Below are positions 9,500 through 19,389 of a stretch of DNA of 64,000 bases, in pieces. Numbering within the stretch: position 1 is the first letter of the stretch; each line of letters starts with the position of its first letter. The notes under the pieces were generated by a model that ran no database searches, was not told the DNA's origin, and saw only the letters and a list, made by a program, of their open reading frames with translations. Origin of the DNA: Pseudomonas putida (GTDB lineage Bacteria; Pseudomonadota; Gammaproteobacteria; Pseudomonadales; Pseudomonadaceae); assembly GCF_001941965.1 (NCBI RefSeq), contig NZ_MKZO01000005.1, forward strand, positions 62,001 through 126,000. The letters are read 5' to 3'. The position numbers and the translations under genes are program-made.

Positions 9500-11182
9500 A
9501 TGAACAAGAACAACCGCCACCCCGCCGACGGCAAGAAGCCCGTCACCATCTTCGGCCCCGACTTCCCCTTCGCCTTCGATGACTGGATCGAGCACCCCGC
9601 CGGCCTGGGCAGCATTCCCGCCGCCCGCCATGGCGAGGAAGTGGCGATCGTCGGTGCCGGGATCGCCGGCCTGGTGGCGGCCTACGAGCTGATGAAGCTG
9701 GGCCTCAAGCCGGTCGTCTACGAAGCCTCGAAGATGGGCGGCCGCCTGCGCTCGCAAGCCTTCGCCGGCACCGAGGGCATCGTCGCCGAGCTGGGCGGCA
9801 TGCGCTTCCCGGTGTCCTCCACCGCCTTCTACCACTACGTCGACAAGCTCGGCCTGGAGACCAGGCCCTTCCCCAACCCGCTGACCCCGGCTTCCGGCAG
9901 CACGGTGATCGACCTCGAAGGCCAGACCCATTACGCGGAAAAACTCGCCGACCTGCCCGCCCTGTTCCAGGAAGTCGCCGATGCCTGGGCCGATGCCCTC
10001 GAGGACGGGGCACGCTTCGGTGATATCCAGCAGGCCATCCGCGACCGCGATGTACCGCGCCTGAAGGAACTGTGGAACACCCTGGTGCCGCTGTGGGACG
10101 ACCGCACCTTCTACGACTTTGTCGCCACCTCGAAAGCCTTCGCCAAACTCAGCTTCCTGCACCGCGAAGTGTTCGGCCAGGTCGGCTTCGGCACCGGTGG
10201 CTGGGACTCGGACTTCCCCAACTCGATGCTGGAAATCTTCCGCGTGGTGATGACCAACTGCGACGACCACCAGCACCTGATCGTCGGCGGTGTCGAGCAA
10301 GTGCCGCTGGGCATCTGGAAACACGTACCACAGCGCTGCGCCCACTGGCCGGCCGGCACCAGCCTGGCCTCGCTGCACCGTGGCGCGCCGCGCCCCGGGG
10401 TCAAGCGCATCGCCCGCAACGAAGACGGCAGCCTGGCGGTCACCGACAACTGGGGCGACACGCGCCACTACGCCGCCGTGCTGACCACCTGCCAGAGCTG
10501 GCTGCTGACCACCCAGATCGAGTGCGAGGAATCGCTGTTCTCGCAGAAGATGTGGATGGCCCTGGACCGCACCCGCTACATGCAGTCGTCGAAGACCTTC
10601 GTCATGGTCGACCGGCCGTTCTGGAAGGACAAGGACCCGGAAACCGGCCGCGACCTGATGAGCATGACCCTCACCGACCGCCTGACCCGCGGCACCTACC
10701 TGTTCGACAACGGCGACGACAAGCCGGGGGTGATCTGCCTGTCGTACTCGTGGATGAGCGACGCCCTGAAGATGCTCCCGCACCCGGTGGAAAAGCGCGT
10801 CAAGCTGGCCCTCGACGCGCTGAAGAAGATCTACCCGAAGGTGGATATCGCCGGGCATATCATCGGCGACCCGATCACGGTGTCCTGGGAAGCCGACCCG
10901 TATTTCCTCGGCGCCTTCAAGGGCGCCCTGCCCGGCCACTACCGCTACAACCAGCGCATGTACGCGCACTTCATGCAGCAGGACATGCCCGCCGAACAGC
11001 GCGGCATGTTCATCGCCGGCGACGATGTGTCGTGGACCCCGGCCTGGGTCGAAGGCGCGGTACAGACCTCGCTGAACGCGGTTTGGGGCATCATGAACCA
11101 CTTTGGCGGTCATACCCACGCCGACAACCCCGGCCCGGGCGATGTGTTCGACCAGATCGGCCCGATCGCCCTCGCCGACTGA
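9500..11182 (+). CDS. davB: L-lysine 2-monooxygenase (FAD flavoprotein)
   Basis: Oxidative decarboxylation of L-lysine to 5-aminopentanamide with O2, the first step of the aminovalerate pathway. The 560 residues match the length and text I remember for P. putida DavB. It is a monoamine-oxidase/tryptophan-monooxygenase type flavoprotein with the FAD dinucleotide motif VAIVGAGIAG (residues 48-57), ELGGMRFP, and a C-terminal FAD segment (GMFIAGDDVSWTPAWVEGAV). The first codons contain AACAAGAACAA (9503-9513), a Crc/Hfq-like A-rich motif over the initiation region. It forms a two-gene operon with davA, which starts 14 bases after the stop. Confidence 0.93.
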   Translation: MNKNNRHPADGKKPVTIFGPDFPFAFDDWIEHPAGLGSIPAARHGEEVAIVGAGIAGLVAAYELMKLGLKPVVYEASKMGGRLRSQAFAGTEGIVAELGGMRFPVSSTAFYHYVDKLGLETRPFPNPLTPASGSTVIDLEGQTHYAEKLADLPALFQEVADAWADALEDGARFGDIQQAIRDRDVPRLKELWNTLVPLWDDRTFYDFVATSKAFAKLSFLHREVFGQVGFGTGGWDSDFPNSMLEIFRVVMTNCDDHQHLIVGGVEQVPLGIWKHVPQRCAHWPAGTSLASLHRGAPRPGVKRIARNEDGSLAVTDNWGDTRHYAAVLTTCQSWLLTTQIECEESLFSQKMWMALDRTRYMQSSKTFVMVDRPFWKDKDPETGRDLMSMTLTDRLTRGTYLFDNGDDKPGVICLSYSWMSDALKMLPHPVEKRVKLALDALKKIYPKVDIAGHIIGDPITVSWEADPYFLGAFKGALPGHYRYNQRMYAHFMQQDMPAEQRGMFIAGDDVSWTPAWVEGAVQTSLNAVWGIMNHFGGHTHADNPGPGDVFDQIGPIALAD

Positions 11183-11195
11183 CAGGAGATTGCCC

Positions 11196-11993
11196 ATGCG
11201 TATCGCCCTCTACCAGGGCTCGCCGCAGCCGCTGGATATCCGCGGCAACCTGGAGCGCCTGGAAGAGCAGGCGCAGTTCGCCGCCGTCCAGGGCGCCGGG
11301 CTGCTGGTCTGCCCGGAGATGTACCTTAGCGGCTACAACATTGGCCGCGAGGAAGTCCTGCGTCTGGCCGAGCCTGCGGACGGGCCGGCAGCCCGCGCCG
11401 TGGCCAGCATCGCCCGGGGCAATGGCATCGCCATCGTCTACGGCTACCCGGAGCGCGGCGAGGACGAGCGGATCTACAACAGCGTGCAGTTGATCGACGC
11501 CCGCGGTAACCGCCTCGCCAACTACCGCAAGACCCACCTGTTCGGCGAACTCGACCGGGCCATGTTCAGCCCCGGCGGCAACCACTTCCCGGTGGTGGAA
11601 CTGAATGGCTGGAAGGTCGGCATGCTGATCTGCTACGACATCGAGTTCCCGGAAAACGCCCGGCGCCTGGCCTGCGACGGCGCCGAGCTGATCCTGGTGC
11701 CGACGGCGAACATGGAACCGTTCGACTTCATCTGCCAGGTCACGGTGCGCAGCCGCGCCCACGAGAACCAGTGCTACCTGGTCTATGCCAACTACTGCGG
11801 TGCCGAAGGCGAGATCGAGTATTGCGGGCACAGCAGCATCATCGGCCCGGACGGCAGCATCCTGGCCATGGGTGGACGCGACAAGGTCCTGCTCCTGGCG
11901 GATATCGACCTGCAGAAGGTCGCGAACGGTCGCGCCAGCACCCCGTATCTGCAGGACCTGCGCGCCGAGCTGCACAGCGCGCCACGGGACTGA
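11196..11993 (+). CDS. davA: 5-aminopentanamidase (delta-aminovaleramidase)
   Basis: Hydrolyses 5-aminopentanamide to 5-aminovalerate and ammonia, the second step of lysine degradation. It is a nitrilase-superfamily protein of 265 residues with the Glu-Lys-Cys triad visible: Glu41 in VCPEMYLSGYN, Lys112 in YRKTHLFGELDR and Cys146 in LICYDIEFPENARR. An upstream in-frame extension exists, but the ATG at 11196 has AGGAG 7-8 bases ahead and gives the family N-terminus MRIALYQG. Translationally close to davB. davD and davT are not in the window. Confidence 0.93.
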   Translation: MRIALYQGSPQPLDIRGNLERLEEQAQFAAVQGAGLLVCPEMYLSGYNIGREEVLRLAEPADGPAARAVASIARGNGIAIVYGYPERGEDERIYNSVQLIDARGNRLANYRKTHLFGELDRAMFSPGGNHFPVVELNGWKVGMLICYDIEFPENARRLACDGAELILVPTANMEPFDFICQVTVRSRAHENQCYLVYANYCGAEGEIEYCGHSSIIGPDGSILAMGGRDKVLLLADIDLQKVANGRASTPYLQDLRAELHSAPRD

Positions 11994-12005
11994 TTTATCC
12001 GCTAG

Positions 12006-12037
12006 CATGACGGCTTGCGCGTTTCGGAGCCGTCATG
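12006..12037 (+). promoter_or_regulatory. hairpin enclosing the pqqF start codon
   Basis: Perfect 10-bp inverted repeat CATGACGGCT / AGCCGTCATG with a 12-nt loop. The last three bases of the right arm are the pqqF ATG, and its GGAG ribosome site (12026-12029) lies at the loop/right-arm border. Folded in mRNA it would hide the initiation region; as DNA it is also a plausible operator. Confidence 0.5.
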
Positions 12038-14146
12038 TCCAGCACTCTCCAGCACCTCGTCCTGAGCAACGGCCTGCGGGTCAGGCTGCGCCATGCGCCG
12101 CACCTGAAACGCGGCGCGGCGCTGCTGCGGGTCGAGGCCGGGAGCCATGACGCGCCGCTGGCTTATCCCGGGCTGGCGCACTTTCTTGAGCACCTGTTGT
12201 TTCTCGGCACCGAACGTTTTCCCGTGGAAGACGGATTGATGCGCTTCGTCCAGGGCCAGGGCGGGCAGATCAATGCGAGCACCCGCGAGCGGCATACCGA
12301 TTTCTTTTTCGAAGTACCGCTGACGGCCATGGCCGGTGCGCTGGAGCGGCTCTGCGAGATGCTCGCGCAGCCCCTGCTGACGCTGGAACGCCAGGAAGCC
12401 GAGCGCGAAGTGATCCAGGCCGAGTGGGTGGCCTGGTCGGGCAATGCCGAGGCGCAGCGGCAGTACGCGCTGTTGCGCAGTGTGTCGGCGCACCATCCGT
12501 TGGCCGGGTTTCATGCGGGGAACCGGGCGTCGTTGCCGGTACATGACGAAGCCTTCCAGCAAGCGCTGGCAGGCTTCCATCAGGGCTTTTATCACGCCGG
12601 GCAGATGATCCTGACCCTGAGCGGACCGCAGCCGCTGGAAGTGCTGGCGCGCCAGTTCGGCGCGTTGTTCGCGGCGGGTTCGAAGGTACGGCAGGCCGCT
12701 GCGCCGCCACTGCTCGACGGGCCGCTGCAACCCCAGCAGATCGAAGGTCAGCTGGACCTGTTGCTCGCCCACGAAGATCTGCCCGACAACGCCTCTTTCG
12801 ATTACCTCGCCACCTGGATCGCCGACAGCCGTCCCGGCGGTCTGGTGCATGAGCTGCGCGAGCGTGGCTGGCTGGAGGACTTCAGGTTCACGCCGCTTTA
12901 TCAGTTCGCCGGGCAAGCGCTGCTGCAGGTGAACGCGAAGCTGACTGAAACGGCGGACAGGGGCGAAGCAGAACGCCTGGTCCGCGACTGGCTGGTGTTC
13001 TTCGGCAATGCCGATCACCGCGATCTGCTGCTGGAGTACGCGCGCCTGCAAGCCTGTCGCTCGCCCGGCGCGCTGGAACTGGCAAGGCGGGAAGATGGCC
13101 TGCCGCTGATCCCCGAATATCCAGGCGGCAGCCGCCACTCATGGAAACTGCCGGAAGCCGAGCCTCTGCTTGCTGCTGGGGTTCCCGATCTCGAAACGAC
13201 AGCCGTGCCGACCGGCTTGATCGTCAGCCCTGTCCTTCCCGCATCGCGCAATTACGCGACGCTGTATCTGCGCTGGCCGACGGGCGATGCGCTCAAGCCC
13301 CTGATCGAACGCGCCAGCCGGGCGGGTGTGGAGCTCAGCGGGACCCATTGGCAGCTGCGCTGCGCCGGAGCCCCGGCGCCGGTGCTCGCGGTGATCGAGC
13401 AGGCCCTGGCGATCCTGGAAAACCCGCCGCCGGCCAGCCGCAGTCACGAGCCACCGTTGATCCCGATACGCCAACTGATGCAGCGACTGCCTCATGTCCT
13501 CGCCGCCGATGGCAAACCCGGTTGGAGCGCACTGGCGACAGGCTTCGACGCCCGCTCGCAGAATGCCCTGAACCACCTGCTCGGCCGTCTCCGGGACACG
13601 CCGCAAAAGCCCGTTCCTCCCCACCCCTTGCCTGCACAATGGCAACCGTTCGGCGAACCCGGCGACGAACACGCCCTGCTCCTGTTCGCCCCGGTCGCCG
13701 ACGAAGCCTCGGGTCGCCTGCTCGCCCACCTGATCCAGGGCCCGTTCTACCAGCGCCTGCGCAGCGAACTGCAACTGGGCTACGCGGTGTTCAGCACCTT
13801 CCGTCAGATTCACGGCCATAGCGGCCTGATGTTCGGCGTGCAATCGCCTGGCGCCAGCCATGGGGAAATCCTCGGTCATCTGCGCGACTTCCTCGCCCGT
13901 CCCGTCCTGCTTGTCGAAGCGACCCGCGACGCCCTCGCCGCCCAGTTCCACGAGCCGGTCATGCCCAATGCGGACCTCACCGAGTGGCTCTGGCAAGCGC
14001 ATCTGGCCGGCAATGACCACGCCGATCCGCAAGCACTCGCAGCGACAATCCAGCAACTCCAGCAGCCCGATATCGACCGCGTCCGGGCCGATCTGGCCAG
14101 CGAAAACCACTGGCTGATCCTCGCCAACGGTCCCGATCCGCGCTGA
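12035..14146 (+). CDS. pqqF: PQQ biosynthesis M16 metalloprotease PqqF
   Basis: Insulinase-like zinc protease thought to cut the cross-linked PqqA peptide during pyrroloquinoline quinone synthesis. The inverted zinc motif HFLEH is at residues 49-53 with the distal ligand Glu130 (EREVIQAEW), the correct spacing of about 77. An N-terminal M16 domain (about 1-220) is followed by inactive M16-like repeats, and a YQRLRSELQLGYAVFS segment lies near residue 570. At 703 residues it is somewhat shorter than the 760-830 I associate with Pseudomonas PqqF. It lies 41 bp after davA and immediately before pqqA, an order typical of fluorescent pseudomonads. The start codon sits in a perfect hairpin. Confidence 0.9.
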   Translation: MSSTLQHLVLSNGLRVRLRHAPHLKRGAALLRVEAGSHDAPLAYPGLAHFLEHLLFLGTERFPVEDGLMRFVQGQGGQINASTRERHTDFFFEVPLTAMAGALERLCEMLAQPLLTLERQEAEREVIQAEWVAWSGNAEAQRQYALLRSVSAHHPLAGFHAGNRASLPVHDEAFQQALAGFHQGFYHAGQMILTLSGPQPLEVLARQFGALFAAGSKVRQAAAPPLLDGPLQPQQIEGQLDLLLAHEDLPDNASFDYLATWIADSRPGGLVHELRERGWLEDFRFTPLYQFAGQALLQVNAKLTETADRGEAERLVRDWLVFFGNADHRDLLLEYARLQACRSPGALELARREDGLPLIPEYPGGSRHSWKLPEAEPLLAAGVPDLETTAVPTGLIVSPVLPASRNYATLYLRWPTGDALKPLIERASRAGVELSGTHWQLRCAGAPAPVLAVIEQALAILENPPPASRSHEPPLIPIRQLMQRLPHVLAADGKPGWSALATGFDARSQNALNHLLGRLRDTPQKPVPPHPLPAQWQPFGEPGDEHALLLFAPVADEASGRLLAHLIQGPFYQRLRSELQLGYAVFSTFRQIHGHSGLMFGVQSPGASHGEILGHLRDFLARPVLLVEATRDALAAQFHEPVMPNADLTEWLWQAHLAGNDHADPQALAATIQQLQQPDIDRVRADLASENHWLILANGPDPR

Positions 14147-14307
14147 TTCTTACCGTCCAGGTAAAACACCTTTCACGCTTAATTAACCATCCAGTACAAA
14201 ATATCTTGTAGCATTGCGCCCATCCCGGTGACGTGAAACCTTCATTCCCGGGCATGGACTAAATGAGTAGCTGTCCCTCACCTGACCTATCCGGAAGGAG
14301 TAATCCC

Positions 14308-14379
14308 ATGTGGACCAAACCTGCATACACTGACCTGCGTATCGGCTTTGAAGTGACCATGTACTTCGCGAATCGCTGA
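14308..14379 (+). CDS. pqqA: PQQ precursor peptide PqqA
   Basis: A 23-residue ribosomally made precursor whose Glu and Tyr side chains are joined by PqqE and become the PQQ ring system. Glu15 and Tyr19 are present in the conserved FEVTMY context with the normal three-residue spacing. GGAAGGAG lies 7 bases before the ATG, a very strong site fitting high PqqA demand. The 161-bp gap from pqqF should hold its promoter; a TACAA-N6-TTGTA repeat at 14195-14210 is visible there. A terminator-like stem separates it from pqqB. Confidence 0.97.
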
Positions 14380-14396
14380 ATCCTTTCGCAGTACGA

Positions 14397-14426
14397 CGCC
14401 TCGGCCAGCCGGGGCGTTTTCATTTT
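14397..14426 (+). terminator. attenuator/terminator between pqqA and pqqB
   Basis: Stem CGCCTCGG-ccag-CCGGGGCG (8 bp with one G-U) followed by TTTTCATTTT. It looks like a leaky intrinsic terminator giving abundant pqqA transcript and less pqqBCDE. Confidence 0.75.
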
Positions 14427-14447
14427 CGGACGGGGCGGGAGCCAGCC

Positions 14448-15359
14448 ATGTACATCCAGATTCTCGGATCCGCCGCCGGCGGCGGATTCCCGCAGTGGAA
14501 CTGCAACTGCGCCAACTGCAAGGGCTACCGCGACGGCAGCCTGCGCGCCACGGCCCGCACCCAGTCGTCCATCGCCCTGTCCGACGACGGCGAACACTGG
14601 ATCCTGTGCAACGCCTCGCCGGACATCCGCGCCCAACTGCAAGGCTTCGCCCCGATGCAACCGGCCCGGGCCCTGCGCGATACCGGCATCGACGCGATCA
14701 TCCTGCTCGACAGCCAGATCGACCACACCACCGGCCTGCTCAGCCTGCGCGAAGGCTGCCCGCACCAGGTCTGGTGCACCGACATGGTCCACCAGGACCT
14801 GACCACCGGCTTCCCCCTGTTCAACATGCTCGAACACTGGAACGGCGGCCTGATCTGGAACCGCATCGAACTGGACACCAGCTTCACCATCGACGCCTGC
14901 CCCAACCTGCGCTTCAGCCCCTTCCCGCTGCGCAGCGCCGCGCCGCCCTACTCCCCGCACCGCTTCGACCCGCACCCGGGCGACAACCTCGGGCTGATGG
15001 TCGAGGACCTGCGCACCGGCGGCAAACTGTTCTACGCCCCCGGCCTGGGCAAGGTCGACGCCAGTCTGCTGCAACGCATGCACGACGCCGACGTGCTGCT
15101 GGTCGACGGCACCCTGTGGGACGACGATGAAATGCAGCGCCGCGGCGTCGGCACCCGCACCGGCACGGAGATGGGCCACCTGCCGCAGAACGGCCCCGGC
15201 GGCATGCTCGAAGTGCTCGAGGCCTTCCCCGAGCAGCGCAAGGTGCTTATCCACATCAACAACACCAACCCGATTCTCGACGAGGACTCGGCCGAACGTG
15301 CCGAGCTGGACCGCCGTGGCGTGGAAGTCGCCTTCGACGGCATGAGCCTCACCCTCTAG
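14448..15359 (+). CDS. pqqB: PQQ biosynthesis protein PqqB
   Basis: Metallo-beta-lactamase-fold protein of 303 residues, considered an iron-dependent hydroxylase acting late in PQQ synthesis. The N-terminal [19 protein letters not shown] start and the CNCANCKGY cysteine cluster are family hallmarks. The metal-site region reads [15 protein letters not shown], with further His in DPHPGDN and the [16 protein letters not shown] segment near the C-terminus. Third gene of the cluster, 11 bp before pqqC. Confidence 0.96.
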   Translation: MYIQILGSAAGGGFPQWNCNCANCKGYRDGSLRATARTQSSIALSDDGEHWILCNASPDIRAQLQGFAPMQPARALRDTGIDAIILLDSQIDHTTGLLSLREGCPHQVWCTDMVHQDLTTGFPLFNMLEHWNGGLIWNRIELDTSFTIDACPNLRFSPFPLRSAAPPYSPHRFDPHPGDNLGLMVEDLRTGGKLFYAPGLGKVDASLLQRMHDADVLLVDGTLWDDDEMQRRGVGTRTGTEMGHLPQNGPGGMLEVLEAFPEQRKVLIHINNTNPILDEDSAERAELDRRGVEVAFDGMSLTL

Positions 15360-15370
15360 GAACTGCCGCC

Positions 15371-16120
15371 ATGAGCCAACCGCTGTCCCCCGCCGAGTTC
15401 GAACAGGCGCTGCGCGCCAAGGGCGCCTACTACCACATCCACCACCCCTACCACGTGGCGATGTATGAAGGCCGCGCGACCCGCGAGCAGATCCAGGGCT
15501 GGGTCGCCAACCGGTTCTATTACCAGGTCAACATCCCGATGAAGGACGCGGCGATCCTCGCCAACTGCCCGGACCGGGAGGTGCGCCGCGAGTGGATCCA
15601 GCGCCTGCTCGACCACGACGGCGCCCCTGGCGAGGACGGCGGCATCGAGGCCTGGCTGCGCCTCGGCCAGGCGGTCGGCCTGGACCCGGACCAGTTGCGC
15701 AGCCAGGAACTGGTGCTGCCCGGCGTGCGCTTCGCCGTGGATGCCTACGTCAACTTCGCCCGCCGCGCCTGCTGGCAGGAAGCGGCCAGCAGTTCGCTGA
15801 CCGAGCTGTTCGCCCCGCAGATCCACCAGTCGCGCCTGGACACCTGGCCGCAGCACTACCCATGGATCGACCCGGCCGGCTACACCTACTTCCGTACCCG
15901 CCTGAGCCAGGCGCGGCGGGATGTCGAGCACGGCCTGAGCATCACCCTGCAGCACTACACGACTGCGGAAGGCCAGCAGCGTATGCTGGAAATCCTGCAG
16001 TTCAAGCTGGACATCCTGTGGAGCATGCTCGACGCCATGAGCATGGCCTACGAACTCGATCGCCCGCCCTACCACAGCGTCACCAGCGAGCGGGTCTGGC
16101 ACAAGGGGATCGCGCTATGA
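15371..16120 (+). CDS. pqqC: pyrroloquinoline-quinone synthase PqqC
   Basis: Cofactorless oxidase carrying out the final ring closure and eight-electron oxidation to PQQ. All-helical haem-oxygenase-like fold of 249 residues; the His/Tyr/Arg-rich active-site segments are seen ([30 protein letters not shown] and [13 protein letters not shown]). Its stop overlaps the pqqD start in ATGA, so the two are translationally coupled. Confidence 0.97.
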   Translation: MSQPLSPAEFEQALRAKGAYYHIHHPYHVAMYEGRATREQIQGWVANRFYYQVNIPMKDAAILANCPDREVRREWIQRLLDHDGAPGEDGGIEAWLRLGQAVGLDPDQLRSQELVLPGVRFAVDAYVNFARRACWQEAASSSLTELFAPQIHQSRLDTWPQHYPWIDPAGYTYFRTRLSQARRDVEHGLSITLQHYTTAEGQQRMLEILQFKLDILWSMLDAMSMAYELDRPPYHSVTSERVWHKGIAL

Positions 16121-16392
16121 GCTTCGACCGTCACCTGACCCCGCGCTGGCGCCCCGGCTACCGCTTCCAGTACGAACCGGCGCAGAAGGCCCATGTCCTG
16201 CTCTACCCCGAGGGCATGATCAAGCTCAACGAGAGCGCGGCGTTGATCGGCGAACTGATCGACGGCGAGCGCGACGTGGCGGCGATCATCGCCCTGCTCG
16301 ACGAAAAATTCCCTGGCGTGCCCGAGCTTCCCGAAGACATCGAGCAATTCATGGAGGTGGCCCGTGCCGAACACTGGATCATCCTTGAGTGA
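16117..16392 (+). CDS. pqqD: PqqA-binding chaperone PqqD
   Basis: Small peptide chaperone of 91 residues (RRE domain) that binds PqqA and presents it to the radical SAM enzyme PqqE. Conserved [15 protein letters not shown] and [15 protein letters not shown] segments are present. The ATG at 16117 overlaps the pqqC stop; its 3' end overlaps the start of pqqE by 29 bp, and some bacteria fuse the two. Confidence 0.97.
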   Translation: MSFDRHLTPRWRPGYRFQYEPAQKAHVLLYPEGMIKLNESAALIGELIDGERDVAAIIALLDEKFPGVPELPEDIEQFMEVARAEHWIILE

Positions 16393-17524
16393 GCAACCCG
16401 GCCAGCCTGAAGTCGGCCTGCCGCTGTGGCTGCTGGCCGAGCTGACCTACCGCTGCCCGCTGCAATGCCCGTACTGTTCCAACCCGCTGGACTTCGCCGA
16501 GCAGGGCAAGGAACTGACGACCGAGCAGTGGTTCAAGGTGATGGCCGAAGCGCGGGAAATGGGCGCGGCGCAACTGGGCTTTTCCGGCGGCGAGCCGCTG
16601 GTGCGCCAGGACCTCGCCGAGCTGATCGGCGAAGGCCGGCGCCTGGGCTACTACACCAACCTGATCACCTCCGGCATCGGCCTCACCGAGGAAAAGATCG
16701 CCACGTTCAAAAAGGCCGGGCTGGACCATATACAGATCAGCTTCCAGGCCAGCGACGAGCAGGTGAACAACCTGCTGGCCGGCTCGAAGAAGGCCTTCGC
16801 GCAGAAGCTGGAGATGGCCAGGGCGGTGAAGGCCCACGGTTACCCGATGGTGCTCAACTTCGTCACCCACCGGCACAACATCGACCGCATCGACCGCATC
16901 ATCGAGCTATGCATCGCCCTCGAAGCCGACTTCGTCGAGCTCGCCACCTGCCAGTTCTACGGCTGGGCGCACCTCAACCGCCTCGGCTTGCTGCCGACCC
17001 GGGCCCAACTGGAGCGCGCCGAGCGCATCACCAACGAATACCGCGAACGGCTCAAGGCCGAAGGCAACCCGTGCAAGCTCATCTTCGTCACCCCGGACTA
17101 CTATGAAGAACGGCCCAAGGCCTGCATGAACGGCTGGGGCAGCGTGTTCCTCACGGTCACCCCGGACGGCACCGCCCTGCCCTGCCACGGCGCGCGGCAG
17201 TTGCCGGTGCAGTTCCCCAACGTGCGCGAACACAGCATGCAGCACATCTGGTACGACTCCTTCGGCTTCAACCGCTTCCGGGGGTACGACTGGATGCCCG
17301 AACCCTGCCGCTCCTGCGACGAAAAGGAGCGGGATTTCGGCGGCTGCCGCTGCCAGGCGTTCATGCTCACCGGCGATGCCAGCAAAGCCGATCCGGTCTG
17401 TGCCAAATCGGCGGACCACGGCCTCATTCTCGCCGCCAGGGAGGAGGCCGAGACCGCCACCCTGACCATCAAGGAGATGACTTTCCGCAATGAGCGCACC
17501 TCACGACTTATCGCCCGCGGCTGA
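16364..17524 (+). CDS. pqqE: radical SAM PqqA cross-linking enzyme PqqE
   Basis: Forms the Glu-Tyr carbon-carbon bond in PqqA using SAM. The radical SAM cluster motif CPLQCPYC is Cys31/35/38 when translation starts at the GTG at 16364. That start has GGAGG six bases upstream and lies inside pqqD. A SPASM domain follows, with auxiliary-cluster cysteines in [24 protein letters not shown] and the PVC near the C-terminus. 386 residues, normal for the family. Its last 35 bp overlap the following peptidase gene. Confidence 0.96.
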   Translation: MPNTGSSLSEQPGQPEVGLPLWLLAELTYRCPLQCPYCSNPLDFAEQGKELTTEQWFKVMAEAREMGAAQLGFSGGEPLVRQDLAELIGEGRRLGYYTNLITSGIGLTEEKIATFKKAGLDHIQISFQASDEQVNNLLAGSKKAFAQKLEMARAVKAHGYPMVLNFVTHRHNIDRIDRIIELCIALEADFVELATCQFYGWAHLNRLGLLPTRAQLERAERITNEYRERLKAEGNPCKLIFVTPDYYEERPKACMNGWGSVFLTVTPDGTALPCHGARQLPVQFPNVREHSMQHIWYDSFGFNRFRGYDWMPEPCRSCDEKERDFGGCRCQAFMLTGDASKADPVCAKSADHGLILAAREEAETATLTIKEMTFRNERTSRLIARG

Positions 17525-19298
17525 GCGCTTCAGCGCCGACCAGGCCGTCGCGGCCGGCACCGACTTCGCCGAACTGAAGGCCGGCCGTCATGGCCTGTTC
17601 TGGAACGAATTCCGCCCCCGCGACGGCGCCTGCCGGATCTGGCACTGGCGCGACGGCCAGGCCCGCTGCCTGACGCCGGACGGCTTCAGTGCGCGCAGCC
17701 GGGTCTACGAATACGGCGGGCGTTCGTTCTGCCTGGGCGACGATGACGTGATCTTCGTCAACGAGGCGGACCAGCAACTCTATCGCCAGCCCCTGGACGG
17801 CGGGCAACCGGTCGCCATGACCCAGGGCGAGCGGCGCTATGGCGATCTGCTCTGGGCCGACGGTCGGGTGCTGGCCGTCGAGGAAAGCGGCACTGAACAC
17901 CGGCTGGTGGCGATCGGCGACAGCGGGCGCGAGATCCTCGCCGAGGGCGCGGACTTCTATGCCTCGCCGACCCTGAGCGATGACGGCCAGCGCCTGGCCT
18001 GGATCGAATGGAGCCGGCCCGATCAGCCGTGGACTGCGACGCGCCTGTATCTGCGCGAAGGCGACGGTGAAACCCGTTGCGTCGCCGGAGACCAAGGCCC
18101 GGCGCAATCCCTGCAACAGCCGCGTTTCGACCGTGAAGGCCGGCTGTATTGCCTCTCCGACCTCAACGGTTTCTGGCAGCCCTGGGGCGAATCCGCGCAA
18201 GGCTGGCAGGCGCTGCCGAGCTGCGCCGCCGACCACGCTGCCGCGCCGTGGCAACTGGGCGCCAGCACCTGGCTGCCGCTGGACGACGGCTACCTCGCCA
18301 CCTGGTTCGAACAGGGTTTCTCGCGCCTCGGTCTGCGCCAGCGCGACGGCGCGCTGACCGCGATCGACAGCGAATACAGCCGCTTGCGTTGCCTCGATCT
18401 GGATAACGACTTCATCTACGCCGTCGCTGCCTCGCCGGTGCACCCGGCAGCGGTGATCGCCATCGACCGTCGCGATCATTCAGTGCAGGTGCTGGCCGGT
18501 GGCGTGCAGCCCCTGCCGGCTGAGCGGGTCAGCAAGCCGCGCGGTTTCACCTACCCCAGTGGCGATGGCGAAGCTCATGGCTTCTTCTATCCGGCGATGA
18601 ACGGCAAGAAGCCTGCGCCGCTGGTGGTGTTCGTCCATGGCGGGCCGACTTCGGCCTGTTACCCGGTGCTCGACCCGCGCATCCAGTACTGGGCCCAGCG
18701 CGGCTTTGCCGTGGCTGACCTCAACTATCGCGGCAGCAGCGGCTATGGCCGGGCCTATCGCCAGGCGCTGCACCTGCGCTGGGGCGAAGTGGATGTGGAG
18801 GATGCCTGCGCGGCGGTGTTGTACCTGGCAGGTGAAGGGCTGATCGATCCATACCAGGCGTTCATTCGTGGCGGCAGTGCCGGCGGCTATACCACGCTCT
18901 GCGCGCTGGCCTTCGAGGATGTGTTCCGTGGTGGCGCCAGCCTGTACGGCGTCAGCGACCCGCTGGCCCTGACCCGGACCACGCACAAGTTCGAAGGGGA
19001 TTACCTGGACTGGCTGATCGGCGATCCGCAGCGGGATATCGAGCGTTATCGCGAGCGCACGCCGCTACTGCATGCCGGGAATATCCGCGTGCCGGTGATC
19101 TTCTTCCAGGGCGAGCTGGATGCGGTGGTGGTGCCGGAGCAGACGCGCTCGATGCTGAAGGCGTTGAAGGACAAGGGGATCGAGGCAGAAGGACATTTCT
19201 ATCCGACCGAGCGGCATGGGTTCAGGACGGCGGCGAACCTGGCGCATGCGCTGGAGGAGGAATGGAAGTTCTACAGCAGGATTCTCGACCAGCCTTGA
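17490..19298 (+). CDS. S9 prolyl-oligopeptidase-family peptidase of the pqq cluster
   Basis: A 602-residue protein with an N-terminal beta-propeller (about 1-340) and an alpha/beta-hydrolase peptidase domain. The triad is visible as Ser463 (RGGSAGGY), Asp544 (QGELDAV) and His576 (TERHGFRT). Homologues end pqq operons in Pseudomonas and have been named pqqG or pqqM. A role in clearing or processing PqqA fragments is plausible but not shown here. The start overlaps pqqE by 35 bp; AAGGAG is 13-14 bases upstream, so translation probably depends on coupling. Confidence 0.85.
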   Translation: MSAPHDLSPAAERFSADQAVAAGTDFAELKAGRHGLFWNEFRPRDGACRIWHWRDGQARCLTPDGFSARSRVYEYGGRSFCLGDDDVIFVNEADQQLYRQPLDGGQPVAMTQGERRYGDLLWADGRVLAVEESGTEHRLVAIGDSGREILAEGADFYASPTLSDDGQRLAWIEWSRPDQPWTATRLYLREGDGETRCVAGDQGPAQSLQQPRFDREGRLYCLSDLNGFWQPWGESAQGWQALPSCAADHAAAPWQLGASTWLPLDDGYLATWFEQGFSRLGLRQRDGALTAIDSEYSRLRCLDLDNDFIYAVAASPVHPAAVIAIDRRDHSVQVLAGGVQPLPAERVSKPRGFTYPSGDGEAHGFFYPAMNGKKPAPLVVFVHGGPTSACYPVLDPRIQYWAQRGFAVADLNYRGSSGYGRAYRQALHLRWGEVDVEDACAAVLYLAGEGLIDPYQAFIRGGSAGGYTTLCALAFEDVFRGGASLYGVSDPLALTRTTHKFEGDYLDWLIGDPQRDIERYRERTPLLHAGNIRVPVIFFQGELDAVVVPEQTRSMLKALKDKGIEAEGHFYPTERHGFRTAANLAHALEEEWKFYSRILDQP

Positions 19299-19300
19299 GG

Positions 19301-19382
19301 GCCCTATCGCTGGCAAGCCAGCTCCCACAGGTTCAGCGGTGCACGCGATCCCTGTGGGAGCTGGCTTGCCAGCGATGAGGCC
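19301..19382. repeat. REPIN, family 1
   Basis: Inverted pair: ATCGCTGGCAAGCCAGCTCC at the left, its complement ending GCGAT at the right, separated by a short spacer containing GCGGTGCACGCGATC. It begins 3 bp after the S9 peptidase stop and lies between convergent genes. Confidence 0.9.
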
Positions 19383-19389
19383 CTGAAGG

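Noticed and set aside
9467..11197. 576-aa minus-strand frame opposite davB
   Set aside because: Composition is His/Gln/Gly/Val-rich as expected from antisense of a GC3-biased gene, and davB itself matches a known enzyme end to end. The same applies to long antisense frames at 742-2136, 23197-24840, 26497-28449, 35262-37271, 40424-42622, 47914-50460 and 54828-56327.
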